Source: Haliclona indistincta (taxonomy: Eukaryota > Porifera > Demospongiae > Haplosclerida > Chalinidae). From it: DNA of 64,000 nt. Position 1 is the first letter of the stretch. Each line of letters begins with the position of its first letter. This document shows, in pieces, positions 21,443 to 33,400 of this stretch. The stretch is taken from the NCBI GenBank assembly GCA_964017065.1, contig OZ024787.1, forward strand, positions 9,385,208 through 9,449,207, read 5' to 3'. The position numbers were made by a program, and so were the translations under genes. The notes under the pieces were generated by a model. That model was not told the DNA's origin, searched no databases, and was given only the letters and a program-made list of their open reading frames with translations.

Positions 21443-24400
21443 ATGGATCATAATTTCGATATTCTATTTGAACTGGATGGGTCCAGGAGGAGCCTCAGTG
21501 TGACACAGCAGACTGCATTCATTGCAGTGGAGAGGGAGATCGGGATGCTAAACAAAGATATCAGCATTTTGCCAATCGGCGAAAGAGTGGCCGACCAAAC
21601 TGCTAGGTCAAAGCCGGTGTATGTGCTGCAGCGTTGGTGTACAAAATTCATGACTTTCGTGGATGTTAGAGACAAAGCTGAAATCACCGACGGCACAAGA
21701 TTGACCGTTTCTCGTGTTACATGTTTAAGTCACAACAGTGAGGTATGTACATGTTCGTAAATGCAGGGGTAATTATTGCTTCCAAGGCTTTTGTTGGTGG
21801 CATATTTATGTATATTTGTGCAGTGTTCTTGCTAGAATTTGAAGACCAAGTGGTGCAAACCAAAATTAATAGTCAGCTTACAAGTTTGTTTTCACTGAAT
21901 GTGAATATCATTAACATCTACTGTGGTTTGGAGGTCAAATAATACTGTAACAGCTGGTATTGTTGCCCTTATTCAGGCGAAATTACTGAAATCTTAGTAA
22001 AAATTGTGTTAACCACTACTAAGAAACCCTAGTGAGAACACTGTAATCGTGTACATAGAGTCATTGTTGTTAATTTTTCTTTAACCAGGTCACCAAAAAG
22101 GCTACCGAATTGGCTGGTAAATTAAAGTCTGGAGCTAGTGCTAAAGCAATTTCTGCTTTGTTCCCATCGAGAACTAAGCAGAACTTCCCACCAAAAAGGG
22201 CCTTTGATCCACTCGAAGATTGCGTATTTTCCCATGAACAACAGAAACGAAAGAAGGCTACTACTAGAATCAAAGCAGTTCAAGTAAGCGTGTTTGTTGT
22301 GAAGGCTGACACAAAGTGTATACCCCGGGGTGCTTGGAGAAGAAAGCTAATTGAACAAAAACACTTGGTTAGGGTCAATCTTAGTCGCAATTTGTCAGAA
22401 TCAGATATGAGAGAAGCTATTGTAAGGGAAACTGGTCATCTCAATGTATCTGAGAAATTCACTATTCTTGAGTGTGTTGGTCATCGTCTTGTAGCTGCTA
22501 CCAATCAGCACCGCAACGGCAATGACATTATTGATGATGCCCAGAAAAGAAAGGGGTCGGTGCTGTACATCTGTCCTAATGAGGTGCGTTTTACCATTTA
22601 TAATTTCTATTTCAGTGATATGTATTATAAGACCGGTTGGACATTTGTCTGGCAACAGCAATATAGTGGTTTGCAGAGAAGCAAACAGAGTCAGACAGGG
22701 TAGAACTTGTGGTTTTGGTACAGTTTACACTATGTAAAACTACCCACCTACAATTGTCTCAACTGGCTCAGGTGTGTGACAGGCTGACAGCTCTGTGCTG
22801 CTGCATTACTGCTGAAAGTCTATTATGTGTTATGCCGAGAGGCTCTTTTTTTAAGCAGGCTGTGCCAATGCACTAGCTTCTGACCAGCATTACTTTTGAG
22901 TATGTGGAGCACAGAACTCACCACTGTTCAGACTCATGCATGAACAACAAACAGATCGTAGATTCCATGCAATGGTCTGTTTGTTGTTTGCAGTTCCATA
23001 AACAGTGGTTCTGCAACTGGCTGAGTTCGATTCTCTCTTACATTGTACTCTCACACGTTCAAACAAGTACTGATAGTCAGGAGCTGGTGCATTAGTCTAA
23101 CATGGTACAGCCTGCTCACAAAGAGTCTCAGCAGTCACTCAGCTAACACATAGAATCTCAGCAGTCTACCAATATACTCTCAGCAGTAATACAGCAGCAT
23201 GCATAGAGCTTGTCACACCCTGAGCCAGGAGGCTATAAAAACTTTTTGCTGAAACATCCTACCACTGTTCCCAAGGTTGTCAATGTCAAAGCTTGTGGTT
23301 TTGGTACAGTTTACACAATGTAAACTACCCGCCCAGCCAGTCAGCCACAGAAGAAAATTTAATGATATTCACACTGGGTGAAAACTGTTTTGGTTTGACT
23401 GTACTGGTCAATTTGTCCAACAAGCACTTGTTTGACTATTTTAGCCATTTTTGTGGACCTCATTTTGAACAAGTAACACTAATTTAGTTGTAAATACATA
23501 AATTATCTATGGAACTCAAATTGCTAAATCATCACTACTAATTAAACAATTATTATGTCTATAAAACTTTTTTAGGAAAATGTACCTGTGGTTGGTGAGC
23601 ATTCTGGTTCTTCTGATTCTCGAGTAAGCATTGTTTTAAAGGTAGCATTGTTACCTTTAATTTCTTGCGCAATTTATCTCTCTCAGACTCTCTGCCCAAC
23701 TCTTTCAGAGACTCTCTCTCACTTTGCTGCCTCCCAAACACCTGTGGGTTAATTTGAGTGTCTGTGAACCTATGATTTGTCTCTATTATCTTTAGACTCC
23801 ACCATCGAATGCCTCATACCAGACCCTAGCACCAGCAGTGAGTGTCAGCTCCTCTCCAGTTCGTGTCCCACCAGCACCAACCAGCTCTTATCAAACTCAA
23901 GTTCGTGTCCCATTTTGTACTGCATTTGTAAACTGCTATAGTAGGTTCGAACTCAAATGAGAGGCTACAAGTTATTTAATAGCATGTAACCATCTGGATT
24001 GTAGTGTGCTCTGAAAAATGTCTGGCCAATAAGAAGCATTGTTGTGCAGCTTGCATAATTGCATTGATTATTCTGCTATGTTTGCCACTACTTGAAAGCA
24101 TACAGCAACAGAATCCAAAATGGCTACACTATAAAATACACTGTACATGTGATTCATTCATGAATAGTGTGATATAGCACTTTGCCTCGTCCCCTGGCAG
24201 AATTCTTCGCAACAGACGAAACGGCGAAAATTAGGCCTGGTAGGGTACTAAGGGTACTTTGTGGTCACCCCCCCCCAATTTGCTTGCGAGAGTTTGGGTA
24301 GACTAACTTAGTGGAGAACAATCCAGTTTCTAATCACTCTGTAACATGTTATTGTCGCTAATCAGAAACCCAGATTGCTAACACTGGTACTGTCTGATAT

Positions 24401-27400
24401 TATACATGTACAGGGAGGTGAACAGGGTGAGTCAGCTGGTGCTTCTTCTGGTGCTTCTGCTTCTGAAGTAAGCATTAATTTTAAGTATAGTGTGCTTACC
24501 CTGCCAATTAATGCTAGTGCTAGCTGTGAACTATTTAATCCCTTTCTTACCACATGCAGCCTCTTTGTCCCACTCTTTCTGAAACTCTTTTCCGATTTCA
24601 TAATCCTTCCCAGACACCTGTGAGTTGAATCGAGTATGTCTGTGTGTGAATAATTCATCATCAATTATTTAGCTATCAAGAGCTCCATCTGCGACCCCAG
24701 TGAGTGCCTCTACATCTGTGAGTATAGATTTCAGATTATACACTTTAAAGAATTTTCAAAATGCTCAGACTGTTATTCCAGTGATTCCAGAAGACCTTAG
24801 ACCCCTGCATGCCATTATACAAGTAAAGTAAAAAGTTTTACAAAAACAACAACGAAAAAATGTGGGATGACGCTTGCAAAAGTAAAGGAACAATACTTGA
24901 AAAAGGAATGGGATGACGCTTGCAAAAGTGAACAAGATGCATGTTTAATACTTGGAAAAGTAAAGCAAGTATTCCTACATTAGCGGCTTAATTGCACGTA
25001 AAAAATAATGCCTACACACTTTATCATCTTACAACTGAGACTGGGCTGCACTACTTGTGACTATTGTGATAGTTCAACATTGATTGCTCTTGGAAATTGT
25101 ATAACAGTCCTAGGACCATTTTCCTGGTTAAGCCGCTAATGTAGGGATACTTGCTTTACTTTTCCAAGTATTAAACATCTTGTTTCTTTGCTTTTGCAAG
25201 CGTCATTCCTACACTTTTTGTAAAACTTTTTTACCTTACTTATTTCTGTTAATTTTCATTACTATCAAGATGACACGAGGCTTTTAACTGTATCCTAACA
25301 GTTCAGTTCCTTTTGTGCTCTATACCGCTGATTCTCTGAATTCAGGATTACAATTTAGCAGTTATGCACGTTGCAGAGCTAGCTCAGCCTAGCTACAAGT
25401 TAGCCAGTTAGCTAGCTAAGCGTACATAAACCCAACTACAAAGAGTAGAATCTGTAGATCTGCACAGAAGCAGTACACATGTGAGCCTCGTCGCAACTTG
25501 TGAGTGGTTGGGCATGGCTGACATGATGAGCAAGACACCTCTTGACCACTCCCTCATATAATTAATGGTGTCACCGGCAGTCTCAGAATCAAAGTTTCAC
25601 CTTGAATACTCGCTTTTGCCCAAATGCTTATCTAGCAGGCAAGTGCACTAACCCAGGTATATGCAAGTGTATATGTGCAGGTTTGGTAGTCGTTGTTTCA
25701 CTCAGGACAGCGCTATGCTTGCTAAAAGAAAAAGAAAAAAAAGACGAACAATTTGTGTGGGCGGTGATTTTGGTTTACCACGTTAGAAACGTATGTCAGC
25801 TTCGCCAAAGGCATCTTTGAGCTCGCCTGATCATTCCTATAGATGTGTTGAATCTAGAGAAACACTAAAACAACAAAGATCTGCAATACGTTGAGATCTT
25901 GATTTTCGTTGTCAAAAAGCAATCTCGGTGGCTTCGTGGAAGCGCTTACACTGCAGATTCACTTCTAGATAGTTATGCATAACAGGATTATACGTACATT
26001 TGTACTTCAAAATTATTTAGGTAATGTGTGTGTTTTTCATTGCAGGTTATCGAAGAATGTCGAAGAATCAGAAGTGAGCAGGAGATCGAATTTGCAGAAT
26101 CACTGAGGATTGATCAGGCAAAGGTGTTTTATTTGTTCCGTTTTAAACTCAGAATACCCACATAGAAACACTGTGTACAAAGCGAGGTGTCTGTCACGGG
26201 TTGATTTAGCGTATCAGATTTCACTGATTTCAGAGTGATTTCACCGATTTAATAATAAGTGTGGGTGTTAATATAAAACAACTAAGTATACGGTGGAAAT
26301 ACAGTGATTTCATCAGAAATTTCATTGGACCCCAATGGCCAAAAGACTTGAATTTTGTAGTTTGAATAAGGGAAACATTAGAACCATAATATTCATGATG
26401 AGATTATACTCAAGAATTTTTTGGTTTGAATAAATGTAAGGGAGCTTTGTAAGGGCACTACTTTAGTACTTTAGCCATCTGATCTACTTTAATGCATGTC
26501 ATATTATGTTTTGATTACATTTTGTAGGTGAACATGGCCAGGCAAATAGAACAGAGGCAGAACGTGAGTCTTTAACGTTATTATTTTCATGAATTGTATC
26601 ATTGTGCCTCGTTGGAGCAGTGTGGCAGGTTCATAGAAAGGCTTTTCAAAGATTTATTGTGCATGGCTGTTGTCAGAGCAGTTTCATGCAGACATGCAAT
26701 TCCACCAAGGCATCAGCACCTTTAGTACTTTTAAAATTATTTTTTCCTCAGAGAGTTAAGCACTACCGAGCTATGCTGAGGGATAAGTATAGCAACAGTG
26801 AAAGTGAAGGAGATTGCTCCTCCGTCAAAATCGCATTTAAACTGCCAACACTTGACCATACGTATTGTTTTTCAAGTATAGACCCTGTTCGAGTAAGTGC
26901 TATGTTAGTGTAGTTCAACAATTCACTCTTCATTAAATAGGTATTGTATGAGTATGCACTAGCAGTAGGAAATCTGGATTGCTTTTCTTTGTATACAACT
27001 CACCCCAAAAAGCTCTTGGAAATCACCGATGTATCTCTGGAACAAAGTGGCTTTGTGTTCCCAACTGCTGTATTTGTTGAGGAGTCTCAACAAGATGTGG
27101 TTGAAGTATTGTTTCCAACAGCAGATGTTTCAAAGGTGAGTACACAACACAATTCACACACACTGTGCAGCAGCAAGAGTATATAATAGAAGAGAGAGTA
27201 TCGCACTCTAATATACCCCGTCAGGGACACTCTCGGGAAAGTAACGTGACCAGCACGCGAGCATATTGGCGTAATCTGACATTTGCATGGCAGTGACAAT
27301 TGTGCCTACGTCACAGCCATCGCGCCGCCTAGCACCACATGATGAAGTGAGCAGCAGAACTAGCAGCAAGCAACTCCGCTCCACAGGCAAAGCGAACAGC

Positions 27401-30400
27401 CTCTGTGTCTTCTGTTATTTCTGCCTTGACCATTGCCGGAGAGAAAGAATATGGCGAGTGGCTGAGTTTTCGTTTAGGACGCACGGTGACCAAAGGCTGT
27501 GATGTTCTGGTCGACTCCAAAGTATGGCACTGGCATCCGCCTGCAGGATCGACATCATGTACTCGACTAGTTGTCGGTGAGAATGGTAGCTTCGACTTTC
27601 AAGTGCTGTTGCGATCGAAACAAGCTGGAAAATGTTGACGTCACGATAATTAATAATTGACTGGATAAACGTCATCTGCTCGCGTGCTAGTCACGTTACT
27701 TTCCCGAGAGTGTCCCTGACGGGGTATATTGGAGTGCGATACTCTCTCTTCTATTATATACTCTTGGCAGCAGTAGGGACACAATTTGGCTTCACCAAGG
27801 GAGCAAGCATGCATCCTTAGGGAGTCGGTAAAACAAGAAACGAAATGAAACAACAGGTTACTGCTCACATCGCTATGTGCAAGCTCTTTGATTTAAAGTA
27901 CTGTGACTAGAGTGCAAGTTGTAGTACAACCTGTACTTTTAGTTCTAAATACTAACTAGTTAAACACCGTTGCGAGTGCCATATAGGAATTATATATAGC
28001 GTGAGGGGTGTGGTCGAGATGGTGATACAGCACGAGGCGAAGCCAAGTGCTGTATCAGCGTCAAGACCAACATCCCAAATGAAATAATTCTCATATGGCA
28101 TGAGCAAACAGTGCTTTTACTGGTTCGTGCCTGGGTGACTTTTCTCTCGAGGTTGAGCCAAAGTCAGTCCCCGCCCTCCGTGCTAGAACTTCCCAGCCCA
28201 TGCTAGAACTTTCCTGCCCGTGCTACAGTGCTTCCAGCTTAGAGAGGCCACTTTTGTGGTTTGTGCTCATTGAAAATGTTTTTAGTTGTAAAATGGTAAC
28301 TATTATAGTTATAGTGCTGCGACTTGCAGAATAATTATGTTCATCTATCACTGGCTAGCATCTGAGAAAGTTTGAAGCTTATTTCATTATCTGTAAACGA
28401 AACTACCGGCTCATATATGACAGGTGGTGAATCATGGCTAGTGGCAAAACTGTTTAAGCTGGGAATGGAGTATTGCTTTGAGTTAAGAGCACAGACTTTG
28501 CAGCTAGCTCATAGGATAGTTGAAGTTTCATGACAGCAAGTTTGGGAGCTTATCTCCTGTGCATAGTGTTGTAACAACCAGAAATAAGCAAAAAACTGGA
28601 GTTTTTCAGTGGCAAAAGTGTTTAAGCTGAAATCAGAGAATTCTTGGGAGTTAAGAAAAAATTTTTTTTTCACTGAATAGCCAAATACCTGTAGTTTATA
28701 CTTGTTTTGGAATTGGCGCTCTATATGCTACAGTTAGCCACTAGTAGGCTGTGACGCTACTTGATAGAACACTCACTAGCAACGCCTTGGGATATTTTCA
28801 AGTCACAACACTACGTTAAAGCACTAAACATAACACCGTACTTTCATATAAACTAACAATCGTAGGATTTTATAAAGCCATTGCTTGTAAATAACGACAC
28901 AACACTGGACGTTGTTTACCAACCTAAGGCAGGATTTCTGTTTACTTGCTTATTTTGTTGTTAAAGAAACAGAACTAATCATGCTGACTTCAGCCATGTA
29001 GCAATTAAAGAAACTCTTGGAACACGTCACTACGACAAAATAACAACACAAACTTTGCCCGACCTCTCTGTCCTTGCAGCAACGGTATTTGTAGGCTGCT
29101 TTCCCAAGCATTGTTAAAATCTAATCAGAAAAAAGTTAAGAGAAGCAAGAGATGACACTTAGCAGCATATTCATCGGCTAAACAAGTGTAGAAGGTTCAC
29201 CTAGCTTGTTACAAAACAAAAATTTGTACTGTTTGACAAGAATTCAAGCAGCTGTTCAACTGATAACACATAACATGGACGGCATATCCATTTTCGGTTA
29301 ATTTACGGAATAGCCCAGGACCCTTGAAGATCAAAGGCACGCCATACCACTGGGTCACTTCCTGGAAAATATATATATTCCCCAGGAAGTCGTGAGCGGA
29401 CTTCCTGGGGAATTTATATATTCTCCAGGAAGTGCCTGGCAAAAGGGAGGTACAAACACTCCCACTTCTGCCCTGACAAGTTACAGACAGGGAGAAATTC
29501 CTCCCGCGCACTTCAGTATAAAGTGCGGGGAGGAGACTTCACCGAGTGGTGAAGCCGAACTCCAGAGCCACGACTATGTGATTTTTTTATACCGCTAAAA
29601 TCAACCAACACTAGTGCGGCTGCATGAGAGGGGTGTAACCCAATGATAAATGCAACGCACGCCCGTATTCGCCCGTGCACTAGCACATTTCTGTATTTCG
29701 TCTTCCAGCGTTTTTCCTGGCAACAAGCTTCAACAACGGACTGTCAGAAGCTAATTCTACGTGTTGGCAAGCTACTTGTTGCCCGCTTACTGTTTATTCA
29801 CTGTGTTCTTTGATGGTTCAAGCGAGTGGCATCCTGGGGCTTACTCGTTGCTATCCGTGCGCGCAATCACGACGATCGATCACCAGGATGAGCTTAGGCT
29901 ATCAAAGTATGCTGTTCTATGCTCTACAGTTACTGTAAACACTCGTATTCCTGTGCTACAAAATGGTTAACCCATGGGTTCCTCGGCGATTAATTATACC
30001 GCCTTCGGGCGAATTAACCAGCCTCAGTTATATCACGTACCGCCTCAGAACCCATGGGTTAACCTATACGTATACGGATCTGATGCCAATCCATGTAATA
30101 TGTATTATCCCTGATTTTTACACCTATGTTGAAGACCGATAAGTAAAATTCCAGCATTACAGTGAAGAATTCTTGTTGCTTTTTAAAAGATATACGAGGA
30201 GCATAGGGAAAGGTGTTCAACCGCCATATTCCCCAATGGTAATTGCTTTCTGCATTGCTCTGTATTAGGCTCTGCTATTTGTCAATCCACATAAGTAATC
30301 GTTTGTGTGGGTTTTCACGTGACTACGAGGCATGATTGTGCATAAAGCTGACAACAGCTTCATAGCTGCATATTTTGTCATGGAAATTCTTATCAGTGAC

Positions 30401-33400
30401 TGCCAATTCTTGCTACTCATTGTTATTGATGCTGCTGGAAGTGTATTCTACGTGTTTCATGGCCACGCGATTATTCTCTTGAACATCATTAACATAGTCA
30501 ACCAGGTTGGTGTTGCTCTTGGAAAACTCTTTGCTTGCTAAAAAGCCTAGTAGCAAGCTACATGCTTGCATAGTTACATTAGCTAGACTGGTGATGTTGA
30601 ATAGACATGTAATTTCAAAGTGTGACGTTTCGTTTGTTTACATTCTGTTGTGCCACAGAAACCTGGTGTTAGTGACCAGATGTTCCTATCCCAGAATGTC
30701 TTGCCCGTGAGACCAAGTTTTGTCAGCATTCTGGGCAGTTCTGGCTACGTACGTGTGAAAATGCTAAAAATAGCTAGAAGCGTCCATTAATTTTCTGGAC
30801 TGACTGTGTACACGCACGATGAGTTTGGCTTCAATGGGAAAGAAATCTGTTATTACACCTCTGCTTGGGTAATATCCGATTTGTAAAGACCTAGCCTGGG
30901 GCTAGTGACACCAACATCAAGCCTATAAAAGCTTGATGGCGCAGTGCTTGTAAATCAGATACTTCATTGTATCAAAGAAACCAATACTAACAGTAACTGT
31001 CAATCACTGACTTTCTTATATTTACAGGTTATTGAGGTTAGTGATGATGAATTGTTACCAAAAAAGCTGCTGGAGAAATGTGAGTTTTTAATTTTTAGTG
31101 TTGAACAATTTAGAAAAATTTTTGGGTAAATAATTATGGCACACGATAGCAGTGCCATATTTAAGTAACCACACCCTTCAGTTACTGGCCTGGTATTGAC
31201 TGTCTGCGCATGTGCTAATTTTCCCAGGTTTTCCTGGGAATTTGGGTACCACCGAATACTCACCGTATATTTCCATTCAAATGCAATCGATTGTGTTAGC
31301 TTGTCCATGAGCCTAGGTACAAAGATGTCCTTTGCACAAGCAGTACAATACCCCATCTCTCGCGTTGAAAGGCCAGACACTACGTAGAAAGCAGAGTAGA
31401 CATGCACTAATTTCATATTCTTTGTTAGTACACGTATACGCGGTTTGTATATTTTTATGGGCGTGGTGTATACGTTAGATTTTACTGTGAAGTATACGTA
31501 GAATACACAAGCGCAGACAGTCATTACCAGACCACTAACTGAAGGGTGTGGCCTGGAGGCGAAGCTATGAGTTGAGCAGCTTGCTGATACAACAGCGCTA
31601 TTTTGTATCCACATACTGTAGATCATATTATTTTCACAGATGTCGCAAATAGGCCTTTCCACCGTAAGGGAAAATATGCAAGGAATGTAGCGCAACGTAA
31701 TTTTGCGTGTTATGACGTCATTTGCTGGAGTACATTGGCGATCACTACTACAGCGTTGTTTCTCTCGTTAGAAGCGCATTTTAGTTCCCTTTCATTGTTT
31801 TCCTAGACTTCCACCGAAGGCGAAGCTAGGACGATGATTTGCTGCTGAAACAGCAAGGTAGTAATGCCATACAGTCGAGTTTGTTTGCCGCCATTTGTCC
31901 AAAAACCGCCAAAAACGACTCTCACGAGGCTCCTGAGGAGTCTAGAACTGTAGTTCTAGCAAGACAACTTCTTTTTCAACTGTTTTACCTTAGCATAACA
32001 ACTATAGCTTTAACAATGAACTGAATGGCTCTCTACAGGACTTTCAAGACCGCTCCTTGGAGTCCTCTATGACCAAACTCAGCACTCGTTGCTACTACCA
32101 ACTCACAATATTACCATGTGCTTCTTCATAAATAGATATAGCTATTTTTAGACTAGTGGATGATGTATACAGTCTTAGCGCAGTGCAGTACTTGTTTGTT
32201 TCTGGCGTCCATGGCTCTGAACGTACTCCAGCAAATGACGTCGCTCGCCGTCACTGCTCGTCATTTCTCGATGAATTTCATTAATTTTTAATCAACATTC
32301 CTTATGCCTTATAATGGAAAGGCCTATTGGCATACATTTGCGAAATTTAAATGGCACAAAAATTTTTGATGCACTGCTTTAAGGTGGCGCTTTAGCGGAA
32401 ACGGGAAGTAGTTAATTATTATTTCAGCTACCCTATCTTTATCTACAATACTTTCAGTTACATGGTTCTTATGTGCGTTGCACAATCACCTAGCTGTCCT
32501 CTCTTAATATTCCAAGTCTGAGTGCTGTAGCATAAACAGCAACAGCGGGACAGACAACCCCGGCTGGCGAGCGTTAGGTACACTTTGTGCGACGACGGCA
32601 CAAGACAGACGAGAATAAATACTACAGACACACTTACCTTCTCATGCTTTACCCACCCAAGCATCGTTTTTCTGAAAATAAAGCCTGGTTTCTAGAATAC
32701 CCGCCAGATCTGTCACTGACGAGTCAATAAGCAACCATTACTCGAAAGATACGACCTTCTTCGCTAAAATCGATGTTCCGGGCTTTAGCCTGATGTCCAG
32801 TGGACTCAATTCAGCCAGCTTCAGCAGCCTGCGCCTAGGCACAGCGGAGAATTATGTACCTAGAAACTGTCTTCATTAGCCGCCATGATGGTGAGCGCGT
32901 GCCGCAAAATTTGTAGTACAATTAACTATTGGCCATAGCCGGTCGACGATTGATATCTATGATAAATTTTCGTGGTAAAATATTTTATCACGAAAATTTA
33001 TCAACGCATGTGTGTTTGTACACAGCTTCTAGCAAGATAGCCTCATACCCAGGCTCTTTCTCCTGCTCACGAAAGAGCCTGGTATCCACTGTTTTAATTG
33101 GATTGCATTTTTGCCGACATTCCGGCAAAATCGAACATGTTTGCTACGTCCGCGCACTTGTAGTTACGTCATCACCACTTGCTACGCGTTATACGAGTTC
33201 TCTTGATACAGCAGACATTCTACAACATCGAGCGCGCTCTGTGCTACAGTCTACAATAGCTCTGAAGCCAGCATTTCTGCTTCGTACGGTATTTAGTGCT
33301 ACTGAGGACACCCCTTTCAATAAGATCGCACCCTGCCCACGTAGTTTCTTGCCACTAATTTACACGCATGCACTAACAGTAGCCACCAGGCTCTATATTA

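Noticed and set aside
22401..22661. 86-codon minus frame
   Set aside because: Antisense to exon 2 of the UBX-HECT gene.
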